Assembly: GCF_900129565.1 (NCBI RefSeq)
Contig: NZ_FQWD01000001.1
Coordinates: 496,001 to 560,000 of the forward strand
DNA length: 64,000 bases
DNA from: Marisediminitalea aggregata
GTDB lineage: Bacteria > Pseudomonadota > Gammaproteobacteria > Enterobacterales > Alteromonadaceae
Direction: 5' to 3'
Part shown: positions 26,508-36,312 of the stretch, piece after piece
Layout: each line of letters starts with the position of its first letter
Position numbering within the stretch: the first letter of the stretch is position 1
Notes under the pieces: generated by a model
Told to the model about the DNA's origin: nothing
What the model saw: only the letters and a program-made list of their open reading frames with translations
The model's database searches: none
Program-made: the position numbers and the translations under genes

Positions 26508-28781
26508 ATGTCTAAAATGGACAAATTCGGCTCGGGCGCATTGCTCACCACCTTAGCACTGTCGGTTTCATCCGCGTACGCAGACGAAAACAAGCAAGAC
26601 GCAGCCGCAGAAAAAGAAAAGCAAGCCGTTGAATTAATCAAAATCCACGGCGTCAGAAACTCAATTTACAATGTGAAAAAATCAGGTGACGCCCGCCGTC
26701 TGGCAGACCTGGTTGACACGCCAGCCACCATCACCGTTCTAACCAAAGACCAAATCGAAGAAATGGGTCGCAGCGATCTGAAAGAAGTCCTGTCGACGCA
26801 AGCGGGTGTTACCCTGGGTACCGGTGAGAACGGTAACGCTTTTGGTGACCGCTACATTATCCGTGGTCACGAAGCCCGCTCTGACGTGTTCGTTGATGGC
26901 TTACGCGATCCGGGCATGAACACACGTGAAAGCTTTTCTGTAGAACAAATCGAAATCACCAAAGGCCCCAGCTCTACGTTTGCTGGCCGTGGCTCGTCTG
27001 GTGGTGCGATCAATAGCATCACGAAGAAAGCGAACCTGGGTTATGATTTTGGTCGTGTGGATGTTGGCTTTGGTACCGACAACTATTTGCGCGGCACAGT
27101 CGATGTTAACACACCACTTTCTGATAATTTCGCCACGCGCATTAACATCATGACATCGACTGAAGATGCGCCAAAGCGCGACGGTGCAGAGCGCGACCGT
27201 ACCGGTATTTTATTATCCGGATTGTATGATGATCTGCATAAAACCAAAGTGTGGGCAGACGTTTATTACCTGAAAGCTGAAGACGTACCTGACCTGGGAT
27301 CAACGGCAGTAGACGGCGTAATATTTGAAGATATTCCGGTGTATGCGCAAAAAGGCGACTTTCTGACTTCTGAGGCACTGTCGGGCACGGTACGCGTTGA
27401 ATACGAAATCAATGACGACTGGAAAATCTACAACATTACCCGTTACGGTAAAACCGACAACGGTTATCTGGCTACCAGTGCTGGCGGGACAACCGGCTAT
27501 GCCACTGAGGACGATGCCACCAACGGCACCAATGGTTACACCACTTTCACGTTTGGTACACACTCTAACTGGCAGGACGTCGAACACTTTGCAACCCAGT
27601 TAAACCTGTTCGGTAATGTCACTACCGGTGATATTGAGCACAAGCTGTTATTCAGTGCCGAATACGCCGATTACTCTGTATTGAACGGCCGCTATGCCGA
27701 TACTGGTTCAGCGTCGGTCGCAAACTGTTGGGCTTCTGGCCGCGGCGGCGTTAGCAATACCTTCTGTGGCCTTGATGCCAGCGGTAGTGCGGTTGCAGGT
27801 CTGAATACTGTTATCGACCGCTCAGCAGCCTACGAAGGCGACTTTACCGCAGACTACAGCTACGAAGTCAGTGCTGTGTCAGTCATGGATACCATCCAGT
27901 TAACCGAAGAGTTAATGGTGTTCGCTGGTATTCGTATCGACTCCTATGACTACAGCAACAACACGAATGGCCGCGACGGCGAAACTCTATATGCCTTCGA
28001 CGACACTCTGGTTAACGGCCACTTAGGTGTTGTGTATGAAGTCGTCGATGACATCAACCTTTACGCATCATACGGTACAGCGTCGAACATCAATGGCGGT
28101 GAGTCAGATGTGGGCGGAAACTGTGGTTACGGTGGTGTTTGTACCGATTCAGACGGCAACGCAGCTGCGGATCCTGAAAATGTACAAAACATCGAAATCG
28201 GTACAAAGATGTCACTGATCGATGAGTCGTTGTTCGTTCAGATTGCGGCATTCAAGCTGACTAAAGATGACGTTATGGAAGGTTCAGGCCGCGGCTACGA
28301 CGTAACCGGTGCACTGAACACAGGTAAGAACGAAGTGACCGGTGTTGAGGTAGCGGTAAATGGTCAGGTAACAGAAAACCTGAGCATCCAGATCAACGGT
28401 GCCGTAATGGATTCTGAAATTTTAGAATCTGCGTCCAGCCCGGACAGCGTTGGTTTGCCGCTGGCCTTGTTCGCCAACAAGAGCTTCTACGCTCAGGCCC
28501 GTTATCAGTTGACGGAAGACTTCGCCTTCGGTGGTGACTTCACTTACAAAGACAAAATGACCGGCGGCCAGCCTGACACAGGTTCAAACGGCCCGGAAGT
28601 CCCGTCTTACAGCCTGGTTAACCTGTTTGCGCTGTACAACATGACAGAAGACCTGACGGTTCGTGTAAACCTTGGCAACGTATTCGACAAAGAATACTAT
28701 ACCTCCACTTACCGAGCGCCGAAGTTTATGTACATCGGTGACCGTCAGTCACTGCGCGCCAACGTTACTTACCAATTCTAA
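26508..28781 (+). CDS. TonB-dependent catecholate siderophore receptor (Fiu/PiuA-like)
   Basis: A 757-residue outer-membrane receptor with a signal peptide ending SSAYA. The plug domain starts VDTPATITVLTKDQIEEMG and contains RGHEARSDVFVDGLRDPG and IEITKGPSSTFAGRGSSGG, typical of the Fiu/PiuA group. A 22-strand barrel ends NVTYQF with the terminal aromatic needed for outer-membrane insertion. A perfect Fur box precedes the gene, and a PiuC-type hydroxylase gene follows 10 bases later, the standard piuA-piuC pairing. It should import iron bound to monomeric or dimeric catechols. Confidence 0.88.
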   Translation: MSKMDKFGSGALLTTLALSVSSAYADENKQDAAAEKEKQAVELIKIHGVRNSIYNVKKSGDARRLADLVDTPATITVLTKDQIEEMGRSDLKEVLSTQAGVTLGTGENGNAFGDRYIIRGHEARSDVFVDGLRDPGMNTRESFSVEQIEITKGPSSTFAGRGSSGGAINSITKKANLGYDFGRVDVGFGTDNYLRGTVDVNTPLSDNFATRINIMTSTEDAPKRDGAERDRTGILLSGLYDDLHKTKVWADVYYLKAEDVPDLGSTAVDGVIFEDIPVYAQKGDFLTSEALSGTVRVEYEINDDWKIYNITRYGKTDNGYLATSAGGTTGYATEDDATNGTNGYTTFTFGTHSNWQDVEHFATQLNLFGNVTTGDIEHKLLFSAEYADYSVLNGRYADTGSASVANCWASGRGGVSNTFCGLDASGSAVAGLNTVIDRSAAYEGDFTADYSYEVSAVSVMDTIQLTEELMVFAGIRIDSYDYSNNTNGRDGETLYAFDDTLVNGHLGVVYEVVDDINLYASYGTASNINGGESDVGGNCGYGGVCTDSDGNAAADPENVQNIEIGTKMSLIDESLFVQIAAFKLTKDDVMEGSGRGYDVTGALNTGKNEVTGVEVAVNGQVTENLSIQINGAVMDSEILESASSPDSVGLPLALFANKSFYAQARYQLTEDFAFGGDFTYKDKMTGGQPDTGSNGPEVPSYSLVNLFALYNMTEDLTVRVNLGNVFDKEYYTSTYRAPKFMYIGDRQSLRANVTYQF

Positions 28782-28791
28782 GGATTACCAC

Positions 28792-29472
28792 ATGGTCTTG
28801 ATCGAGCAACTGCTAACCAAAGATGAAGTTAACGCTTTTCGTCAGCACCTCGATCAAGTACCGTGGCTGGATGGTAAGGGCACGGCCATGGGTATGTCTG
28901 CCAGCGTAAAAGACAACGCCCAGGCCGATGCCAACGACGACACAGTGAAACAACTGGCCAATGCGTTATTGGCCAAATACGGCGAGACACCCAAGCTGGT
29001 GTCTGCGGTATTACCGCAAAAAATCTTCCCTCCCTGTTTTAACCGCTACACAAACGGCGAAACCTATGGGTTTCACGTAGATGGCGCCATTATGCGCATC
29101 CCCAACTCCCCGGATGTATTGCGTTCCGATATGTCGATGACATTGTTCTTGTCAGAACCCGATGAATACGAAGGTGGCGAACTGGTTATTCAAACTGAGT
29201 TTGGCGAGCAGCGCGTAAAGCCTCAGGCTGGCGATGCGGTAACCTATCCGTCGAGTAGTCTGCACAAAGTCACACCAGTCACCAGCGGTGTTCGCATTGC
29301 AGCAATTACCTGGATGCAAAGCCTGGTGTCAGACACCCATATCCGGGAAATCCTGTACGAACTGGACCAGAACATTCAGCAACTGGCAAACAATGACAGC
29401 GTGGAGAGAGCACAGTTGGACAGTTTGCATCACGTCTATCACAACCTGATCCGCAAGCACGCGCAGCTGTAA
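28792..29472 (+). CDS. piuC: PKHD-type Fe(II)/2-oxoglutarate hydroxylase (PiuC/YbiX)
   Basis: The ATG at 28792, preceded by AAGGATTACCAC, gives 226 residues. The double-stranded beta-helix core carries the iron ligands HxD in YGFHVDGAIMR and the distal His in SSSLHKVTPV, with the 2-oxoglutarate Arg in SGVRIAAITW. Length and motifs match the YbiX/PiuC group. It follows the siderophore receptor after 10 bases and so shares its Fur control. The hydroxylation target is not established for the family. Confidence 0.9.
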   Translation: MVLIEQLLTKDEVNAFRQHLDQVPWLDGKGTAMGMSASVKDNAQADANDDTVKQLANALLAKYGETPKLVSAVLPQKIFPPCFNRYTNGETYGFHVDGAIMRIPNSPDVLRSDMSMTLFLSEPDEYEGGELVIQTEFGEQRVKPQAGDAVTYPSSSLHKVTPVTSGVRIAAITWMQSLVSDTHIREILYELDQNIQQLANNDSVERAQLDSLHHVYHNLIRKHAQL

Positions 29473-29597
29473 AATCCCTGCCAGGCCTATTCACCTTTAG
29501 TCATGTTGTGCAGCGCTATTCTGGTATCGCAGCATAATATTGATTATGCTTGGTAAATTACCCATTTACTTCAGCTTTTCAGTATCTGACTTTGCCC

Positions 29598-30041
29598 ATG
29601 GAAGCGTTGATCCCGTCGTTATCGACCTTAATTGAAATTGCCGTTGCCCCGGTGTTTTTACTGGCGGGTATAGCCGGTTTTCTGAATGTCATGTCAGGGC
29701 GATTGGGACGCATTACCGACCGTGTGCGCTCGGCAGAAAAAGAAATTGTCACAATATCCTCGGAACAGGAAAGCGGGCGACTGAAAACTGAAATAATTTT
29801 GCTATGGAAGCGGGTGAAGTTAATCAACTGGGCAATTGGCTTTTGTACCGCATCAGCATTTATGGTGTGCAGCGTGATCATGAGCCTGTTTGCCGGTGAG
29901 TTATGGCAGGTAAAGCTCAATGTCTTGGTCATCACCTTATTTATTCTGGCAATGTTGCTACTTATCTTTGCACTGCTACTCTTCTTACTGGAAGTAAAAT
30001 TAGCCACAGCCACTATTCGCGTGATCCGAACCGTGCGGTAG
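29598..30041 (+). CDS. DUF2721-type membrane protein
   Basis: Starting at ATG 29598 gives 147 residues; a TTG at 29550 would add 16 residues. Neither has a strong ribosome site. The sequence IEIAVAPVFLLAGIAGFLNVMSGRLGRITDRVR followed by two more hydrophobic helices (about 90-140) matches the DUF2721 family, whose function is unknown. It ends 7 bases before the diguanylate cyclase gene, so the two are likely co-transcribed. Confidence 0.75.
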   Translation: MEALIPSLSTLIEIAVAPVFLLAGIAGFLNVMSGRLGRITDRVRSAEKEIVTISSEQESGRLKTEIILLWKRVKLINWAIGFCTASAFMVCSVIMSLFAGELWQVKLNVLVITLFILAMLLLIFALLLFLLEVKLATATIRVIRTVR

Positions 30042-30048
30042 AAACAAC

Positions 30049-31776
30049 ATGAGGGAATGCCGGGTGCCCACCAACAGACTTATTGCCGTATTCATTGCGC
30101 TGTTCACCCTGATTTGCAGTATGACACTGCAAGCCCAACAAGACTGCCCGAATTCCTCAGTATTCAATCCAAATACATTCTACACTGCGATTTACGCCCA
30201 CGAACTGCAGCAACTTCAGCAAGCGCTGCCGGCTACCGAATGTATGACCCAAATGACACCGGAAGAAAAGCAGCAGTACGACGCCTTGCGTATTTACCTG
30301 TATTTGCAGGACGTTACTCTTTCCGCCCCCGCCGAGTCTGCACAGCGGCTGCTAACCCAGCTATCGGTAAACGACAATATTGCGCAACTGGCCCTATACA
30401 CCCAGTTGCTAGCCAAGTACGCCCTGCGCACCGACGATGTTAAACAGGCGCTGGCACTCACACACCTGCTTACCAGTGAACTCCTGCCACAGTTATCGGG
30501 TAAACCGCTGGCCGACGCCCAACTCGCGGTCGCCGACATTCATTTTAGGATCGGTTTCTTTCAGTCGGTGCGTGACCTGCTCACCCCGTTACTGGTTCAC
30601 GATGACAACAGCCTGGCGCTTCAAGCCGCTGTCCACTTGTGGCATACCCCTCGTGATGAAGCCCAACTGAGCGAGGTGCTGGCGCTGTTACGCAGCCCCA
30701 AAACGCAATCGGTGAGCCATTCCGTTCAGGCCCGCGCCACCTTTGTATTGGCGAAACAGGCAATCGAAGACAACCAGATTCAGGTTGCTACAGATTATGC
30801 AGAGCAGGCCCTCGCCCATGCCGAACAGGCTGGCAATAATGCGCTTATTCTTTCACTGCAACTCTATCTCGCTCAGCACGGCACTAACGCGCAGCGTGAA
30901 TCAGCAATGACCAGGTTAAGCACGTTACCAATCAACGCGATGGCCAGCGCCGATCAGCTAACGCTGACCACGTTAAACGCCAATCGAGCAAATGAAAATG
31001 GCGACTGGCAGGCAGCGTCAGCGTTTTACGAACAGGCGCAGGCACTGAATCAAACCGTGTCACGTAACAAAGCGCTGGCACGGGAATATGCCAGCTTCCA
31101 ATTAATTGAACAGGCCAAAGCGCTTGAGTCGGCAAGACAACAAACGGTACTACAAAACCTCAAGGTTGAAAAACAGTCGCAACAGCAGCTTATTTATTTG
31201 CTGGCTCTGGTATGTTCGTTACTCTGTCTGGCCATTCTGGTCCTGCTGTTTGTACGTAAACACAAAGACGCAAAGCGCTTCGAACACCTGGCGAACACCG
31301 ACGGCCTAACCCAGGTGTTGAACCGCCGCGCCGTGCAGGAATACGCCGAGCAGGTACGTAACGAATTTGCTCAAACTAATAAGCCCTTTGTACTGGCACT
31401 GGCCGATATTGACCATTTCAAATCGGTGAATGACACCTACGGCCATGATGCCGGTGATATTGTGCTTACGACCTTCGCTGAGCGCGCAAAATTACTGATA
31501 CGTCAGCACGACGCAGTAGGCCGGTGGGGCGGTGAAGAGTGGCTTTTTGTGCTGCCCGCAACCGAGCTTTCCGCCACCAATGGCTTGTTCGAACGACTTC
31601 GAAAGGCCGTCGCTGAAATCGACATTGGCACTCAAACCCTTAACGTCACGTTTAGTATGGGGGCGGTGCAGGCTGACGGACAAACCGACGTAACCAGCCT
31701 GATTAATCAAGCCGATGAACTGCTTTACAAAGCCAAGCGCAACGGCCGCGATCAGTTATGCACTAAGACCAGTTAA
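30049..31776 (+). CDS. Membrane-bound diguanylate cyclase (GGDEF domain)
   Basis: A 575-residue protein with a signal segment (about 6-27), a periplasmic all-helical region of about 340 residues with TPR-like repeats, a coiled coil, one transmembrane helix (about 383-402) and a C-terminal GGDEF domain. The active loop is GGEEW, an accepted variant, with DIDHFKSVNDTYGHDAGD upstream. An inhibitory RxxD site (RQHD) lies five residues before GGEEW, so product feedback is expected. It should make cyclic di-GMP in response to a periplasmic signal. Confidence 0.88.
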   Translation: MRECRVPTNRLIAVFIALFTLICSMTLQAQQDCPNSSVFNPNTFYTAIYAHELQQLQQALPATECMTQMTPEEKQQYDALRIYLYLQDVTLSAPAESAQRLLTQLSVNDNIAQLALYTQLLAKYALRTDDVKQALALTHLLTSELLPQLSGKPLADAQLAVADIHFRIGFFQSVRDLLTPLLVHDDNSLALQAAVHLWHTPRDEAQLSEVLALLRSPKTQSVSHSVQARATFVLAKQAIEDNQIQVATDYAEQALAHAEQAGNNALILSLQLYLAQHGTNAQRESAMTRLSTLPINAMASADQLTLTTLNANRANENGDWQAASAFYEQAQALNQTVSRNKALAREYASFQLIEQAKALESARQQTVLQNLKVEKQSQQQLIYLLALVCSLLCLAILVLLFVRKHKDAKRFEHLANTDGLTQVLNRRAVQEYAEQVRNEFAQTNKPFVLALADIDHFKSVNDTYGHDAGDIVLTTFAERAKLLIRQHDAVGRWGGEEWLFVLPATELSATNGLFERLRKAVAEIDIGTQTLNVTFSMGAVQADGQTDVTSLINQADELLYKAKRNGRDQLCTKTS

Positions 31777-31872
31777 CGCGCTCTTTTTCATGTTCTGTTA
31801 ATGTTACTTAAAAGCTTTTTTCACAGTGCGTGACATAAGATGATCCCGAACGTTGAGATTGGAGACATCATT

Positions 31873-32397
31873 ATGAAACGCATGGCTTGTTCACTTTCAT
31901 TCGTAACACTGGCACTAACAGCGGCCAACGCTAGCGCAAATCAAATAACAGAAGACATGATCACTGACGCGCAGTTGCGCTGGGCTCAGGGCATTGTGTC
32001 CATTGGTGAGGCAAAACTGTCTGATCAAGACTACGCGGCCTACGCTGAGAAAATGATCAGCGAATTGTACGACTACGAAAAGTACGGCGTCCTGTTTAAG
32101 CCAACCAAAGCAAAATCAGACCAGTTTCGTGAAACTTTTGAGGAAGCCCATTCGTATTTCGTTACAGGCGTAGTAAATGAAGATAATGGCTTTGCCATTA
32201 ATCCCTGGACCAATGTGCGTTTTGATAACCACGATATTCTGGTAATGGATGACATTGCTCTGGCTATGGGTAACTACTTTTTTACTACAATCAATAATGA
32301 AGAAGTGAAGGTTGAGTACACCTTTGGGTACCGACTGGACGAATCGGGCGATGTGAAGATAGTGCTGCATCACTCATCACTCCCTTTTAACGGGTAG
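31873..32397 (+). CDS. Secreted protein of unknown function
   Basis: ATG 31873, after GGAGACATCATT, gives 174 residues with a signal peptide ending NASA. The mature protein (NQITEDMITDAQLRWAQGIV...) resembles the SnoaL/NTF2-like phosphoribosyl-AMP cyclohydrolase-type secreted proteins, ending in a stretch that reads like a cone-shaped NTF2 fold (NYFFTTINNEEVKVEYTFGY, VKIVLHHSSLP). No catalytic assignment is possible. It lies 54 bases upstream of the histidine kinase gene and could be co-transcribed. Confidence 0.65.
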   Translation: MKRMACSLSFVTLALTAANASANQITEDMITDAQLRWAQGIVSIGEAKLSDQDYAAYAEKMISELYDYEKYGVLFKPTKAKSDQFRETFEEAHSYFVTGVVNEDNGFAINPWTNVRFDNHDILVMDDIALAMGNYFFTTINNEEVKVEYTFGYRLDESGDVKIVLHHSSLPFNG

Positions 32398-32451
32398 CAT
32401 TCAAACTGGCAGGCGCGGCGGCTTTTCAATGCCGTCGCCAGAATACCAAGT

Positions 32452-34011
32452 ATGTATAAGAAAAAGCTTACGATATTCGCCATGGTCATGGCAACGCTGT
32501 TAGTTGCCACTTCAGCGCTGGTAGCCATATCGTCGTACACTACCCGCGCAAATCTGACACAAAATGCCATTGCACAGTCTTTGCTACAGGAGCACTTGTT
32601 GCTGTCCAGCGTGTCCTACCGTTTGTTTAAACAACTCACCGATGAGCTTATTTTTGGCAAGGGCGCTAATCAGGCGGAAGTCCGCAATAAGCGGAAAATC
32701 ATTGAGTCCTCGCTACTGAAAATCAAAACGCTGGAAGCGCAACAACGCCTGGCGCTGGGGGAGCAGGTAACCAAAGGTTCGGTGGAAGATACCGAAGCTT
32801 TGGAACAATTGCTCGACAACATCATCAGCGATTTTCGTGTCATTATTGCCCAGTACAGCCAGGGTGACCTGAGCAAAGAGAGTCGAATTCAGTATTTACT
32901 CGAAGTCACCATAGACAACCAGTTTCGCGAGGCAATCAATGCGGCGGTGAATCGTCAGTCAAAGGTCGTCACCTATCTGGAGGCCAGGATTGATGCGACA
33001 AACCAATCTATTCTGGGTTACTCCATTCTGTTAGCTACGCTGTCTGTGCCCGTGGTCATTTACGGCTGTTACTGGTTACTCGGTATTTTATACCAACCTC
33101 TGCAATCAATTCGGCTGGGGGCAGAAGCAGTGGCAAAGGGCAACTACGATTATCGCATTCCTCGCGGCTTCGACCAGGAGTTTGACGATATCGCCAGTGC
33201 ATTTAACACCATGGCCGACGCTTTAAATAACCAACAGCAACAAGAAAAGCAATATCAGCAACAATTGGAGTATGAAGTGGGGCAGCGCACCACGGCGTTA
33301 ACCGAGGCGAACAATCAGCTTCGTCAAAACGAGTCTGCACGACGGGAGTTTCTGGCCGATATCAGCCATGAATTACGTACTCCCATTACCATTATTCGCG
33401 GAGAATCGCAGGTCACATTGCGGCAGAAGGCCGACAATGACACACTGCGGGAAACGCTGAGCATAGTGCTGGAGCAGTCGTTGGCGCTCAGTAAGCTGGT
33501 AGACGACTTACTGTTTATTGCGCGCACCGAAGCCGGTAAGTTGCGTATTGCGCCTGCCGCGCAAGACTTATCAACGTTTGTCTCCGATGTTGAGAAACGT
33601 GCCAGCAGCATGGTGACGGGGAAACCTGTCTATCTGACTGTAAGTGCAGAATTACAAGCGGAAACCGCGGTGTTTGACGATGAGCGAATTCGTCAGGTCC
33701 TGCTCATTTTACTCGACAATGCCATTGGACATTCACCAGACAAAGGTGAAATCGTCTTGTCAGTTTACGCAAACCCAGCAGCAATTCGTTTTACGGTGAC
33801 TGATCAGGGCACCGGCATGGACGAGCAACACATCAAGCGCGTGTTTGAGCGATATTTCAGTGCGTCGGATTCACGTTCCGGCCAGGGTAACGGATTAGGA
33901 TTAGCAATCGCCAAGGCAATTACCGATGCCCATCAGGGAACAATCAGCGCTCACAATGTCGAGCCTTCTGGCTGTTGTTTTACCGTCGAATTACCCAATA
34001 CGAGGTCGTAA
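32452..34011 (+). CDS. Sensor histidine kinase with HAMP domain
   Basis: A 519-residue kinase. Helix 1 (about 8-27) and helix 2 (about 188-211) bracket a 160-residue periplasmic helical sensor. A HAMP domain (LGAEAVAKGNYDYRIP) leads into a Gln-rich coiled coil and the dimerisation helix with phospho-acceptor His306 in ADISHELRTP. The ATPase part has LLILLDNAIGHSP (N box), DQGTGMD (G1) and GNGLGLAIAKAI (G2). The response regulator starts directly after the stop codon (TAA then ATG), so they form a cognate pair. Confidence 0.88.
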   Translation: MYKKKLTIFAMVMATLLVATSALVAISSYTTRANLTQNAIAQSLLQEHLLLSSVSYRLFKQLTDELIFGKGANQAEVRNKRKIIESSLLKIKTLEAQQRLALGEQVTKGSVEDTEALEQLLDNIISDFRVIIAQYSQGDLSKESRIQYLLEVTIDNQFREAINAAVNRQSKVVTYLEARIDATNQSILGYSILLATLSVPVVIYGCYWLLGILYQPLQSIRLGAEAVAKGNYDYRIPRGFDQEFDDIASAFNTMADALNNQQQQEKQYQQQLEYEVGQRTTALTEANNQLRQNESARREFLADISHELRTPITIIRGESQVTLRQKADNDTLRETLSIVLEQSLALSKLVDDLLFIARTEAGKLRIAPAAQDLSTFVSDVEKRASSMVTGKPVYLTVSAELQAETAVFDDERIRQVLLILLDNAIGHSPDKGEIVLSVYANPAAIRFTVTDQGTGMDEQHIKRVFERYFSASDSRSGQGNGLGLAIAKAITDAHQGTISAHNVEPSGCCFTVELPNTRS

Positions 34012-34716
34012 ATGGCTACGCTGTTAATATTGGAAGATGAGCCTCAACTGGCCAGTTTTTTAACCCGTGGTTTAAATGCTGAGGGGCACCAGTGCCACCA
34101 TGCCGCCACCCTAACTGAGATGGCCGACAAATTAAAATCGGTGTCACCGGATCTAGCTATCATCGACCGCATGATAGGCGCCGATGACAGCTTGTACAGC
34201 TTACCAACGTGGCGTAAACGCCACCCTGACTTGCTATTTCTGATGTTAACGGCGTTGGGCGATACCGAAGAGCGAATTGAAGGTCTGCGACACGGGGCCG
34301 ATGACTATCTTGCCAAGCCGTTTGACTTCGACGAGCTGCTTGCCCGCATTGATGCGTTATTGAGAAGACGGCCTTCCAGTCAGTCCCAGACCGACAAAGT
34401 GCAATATCACCAGCTAACACTTGAGCCCGCAAAACAACGGGTGTGGTTACAAGCACAAGAACTTCAGCTCACCACACTGGAATTCCTGTTGCTTAAATTT
34501 TTTATAGAGCGCCCGGAAACCGTTTTGTCGCGAGAGCGGATCCTGAGTCAGGTATGGAGCACACAAAACGACCCGTTAACCAATGTTGTAGATGTCTATA
34601 TCAATCGATTGCGCAAGAAGCTTGCTGAAAACGCCTCCCCCTCATCACCCGCAAAAACACCTGTCATTGAGACTATCCGCGGCAGGGGCTATCGTCTTAT
34701 TCAACCCGCTGAATAA
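34012..34716 (+). CDS. OmpR-family response regulator
   Basis: A 234-residue regulator. The receiver has acidic residues LEDE, phospho-acceptor Asp52 (AIIDRMI), Thr in MLTAL and Lys in LAKPF. The winged-helix domain has TTLEFLLLKFFIERP and VVDVYINRLRKKL. It pairs with the preceding HAMP kinase. The target genes are not evident nearby. Its 3' end is 7 bases from the convergent flavin reductase gene. Confidence 0.88.
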   Translation: MATLLILEDEPQLASFLTRGLNAEGHQCHHAATLTEMADKLKSVSPDLAIIDRMIGADDSLYSLPTWRKRHPDLLFLMLTALGDTEERIEGLRHGADDYLAKPFDFDELLARIDALLRRRPSSQSQTDKVQYHQLTLEPAKQRVWLQAQELQLTTLEFLLLKFFIERPETVLSRERILSQVWSTQNDPLTNVVDVYINRLRKKLAENASPSSPAKTPVIETIRGRGYRLIQPAE

Positions 34717-34723
34717 CGGCGGA

Positions 34724-35344
34724 CTACGTCGGCCGCCCCATAAAAAAGCCATTTTCCGCGCTAATTGAAAAGTAGTCACCCGGCCCGCCAGCACGCATGA
34801 TCGGCTGTGCTTCTACCAGTTGAAACGCGCCGTCCTTTAAATGTGAATGGGCAATATGCACCGCTACTACCTGCCCAAATACAACCCAGGTATCCAACGG
34901 CTGTTGTGCGGTATTGGTAAGCTGCACTATTTGCGTTAATTTGCATTCCATCGACACCGGACTGGCCGCCACGAAGGGCACATTAACCTGGTGAGGTACT
35001 CCCTGTTCAAGTCCTGCTAATTCGAACTCGCTGACATCTTCTGCTACCGGCTTACTGGTATTATTCATGGCTTCAGCCAACGGCTGTGTCGCCATACTCC
35101 AGCAAAATTCGCCGGTTTCCTCGATGTTCTTCACGCTGTCCTTATAACCCACGCTGGCGAAGCCGATGATAGGCGGTGCGTTGTTGAATGCATTGAAAAA
35201 GCTGTAGGGCGCCAGGTTTGCTACACCGTTTAGGCTTTTAGAGGCTATCCAACCAATTGGGCGCGGCGCAATGATAGCTTTAAACGGGTCGTGAGGAAGT
35301 CCGTGGCCATTCGCCACCTGATAAGAATAAAACCGGTCTGACAT
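34724..35344 (-). CDS. Flavin reductase-like domain protein
   Basis: A 206-residue FMN-binding split-barrel protein: PFKAIIAPRPIGWIAS and NLAPYSFFNAFNNAPPIIGF are the family core that binds FMN. It matches the cytosolic flavin reductase-like group rather than Fre. Such proteins reduce flavin with NAD(P)H or store flavin for a partner oxygenase. It lies 12 bases after the Sel1-like gene on the same strand. Its flavin product could, in principle, serve the halogenase homologues at 52846-55883, but that is speculation. Confidence 0.8.
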   Translation of the reverse strand: MSDRFYSYQVANGHGLPHDPFKAIIAPRPIGWIASKSLNGVANLAPYSFFNAFNNAPPIIGFASVGYKDSVKNIEETGEFCWSMATQPLAEAMNNTSKPVAEDVSEFELAGLEQGVPHQVNVPFVAASPVSMECKLTQIVQLTNTAQQPLDTWVVFGQVVAVHIAHSHLKDGAFQLVEAQPIMRAGGPGDYFSISAENGFFMGRPT

Positions 35345-35355
35345 CGTGTTTTCCT

Positions 35356-36312
35356 CTAGTGAACCCAGCCATCGAGGCAGTTGGTAGGCTCACCCAATTC
35401 GTTAATCTCGATAATGAAGTCATCAATGAATTCAGCTTGCTCAGGGTTGGTCTCTTTGGCTTGTTGAAGCCAGAACAGGGCATCGGGTTTATTACCCTGA
35501 CACCCTAAATAGTTACCGTACCAGCGCTGGGCTTCAAATAGCCCTTCTTCGGCCGCTTGCTTAAACAGCGGCACACTCGCATCGCGATCCACTCTGGCTT
35601 TACCCTGTGCCAGCGCGAAGAGATTCTCGGCACTGGCTTCCTGTTGGTAAGCAAACTCATACAGCGTAACCGCCTTTTGATGATCTACCTGAATGTTGGG
35701 TAGATACACCATTTTCGCGTAATGGTAGCCGCCAGTACTTAAGCCATGCGCCAGTCCGACAATTTCTGCTGTACTCAAGGTTTTATAAGCTAACACCTGA
35801 GACCGAAAGAATGCCACGGCCTCCTGCTCGCTCACTGAACGGGCGCGCAAACCAAAAACCAAAGGCAGTGAAGTGAGTTCATCGACTGAAGGACCGACCA
35901 GATTTTGCTGCATGCCCGCAAACCACTGCTGTAAGCCTTCCGGGTTACATTCACCTATATCGCGAAGCGTGTCATTCATCACCTGCTCAACCATGGCGTT
36001 CGACTGTTCAGCATCGCCAAATTGCGCCTGCCATTGGTTGAACGTCATGCCGGTATGAATTCTGAGGTGGTAGTCGATAGCGGAATATTGTTGCGTGGTG
36101 TATGCAAAATCCACATCACATCGCAGAGACATTTCACTGAACAACGACTCAGTAAGCGCAAGACGCCCCACCAGCGCAGCGTATTTCCTGGCAACAGCAT
36201 GTTGTTCCGATTCCGCTATCGCCCGTATTGGTACTAACAACCCAGCAATCAGCATTAAGGCAATGACCCCATTACTCATGCTGCACGTTAACCGACTCTC
36301 ACTGTTATTCAT
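35356..36312 (-). CDS. Secreted Sel1-like repeat protein, unknown
   Basis: A 318-residue protein with an N-terminal signal or anchor (VIALMLIAGLLVPIRAIAES). The C-terminal third has Sel1/TPR-type helical repeats: AVTLYEFAYQQEASAENLFALAQG, ASVPLFKQAAEEGLFEAQRWYG and DALFWLQQAKETNPEQ. These build a protein-binding solenoid. The N-terminal part is helical and unrecognised. The ATG overlaps the stop of the upstream nucleosidase gene by one base, implying translational coupling. Confidence 0.65.
   Translation of the reverse strand: MNNSESRLTCSMSNGVIALMLIAGLLVPIRAIAESEQHAVARKYAALVGRLALTESLFSEMSLRCDVDFAYTTQQYSAIDYHLRIHTGMTFNQWQAQFGDAEQSNAMVEQVMNDTLRDIGECNPEGLQQWFAGMQQNLVGPSVDELTSLPLVFGLRARSVSEQEAVAFFRSQVLAYKTLSTAEIVGLAHGLSTGGYHYAKMVYLPNIQVDHQKAVTLYEFAYQQEASAENLFALAQGKARVDRDASVPLFKQAAEEGLFEAQRWYGNYLGCQGNKPDALFWLQQAKETNPEQAEFIDDFIIEINELGEPTNCLDGWVH

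Noticed and set aside
34724..35344. Flavin reductase as the dedicated partner of the halogenase homologues
   Set aside because: It lies 17 kb away in a different unit, and nothing but the general chemistry connects them.
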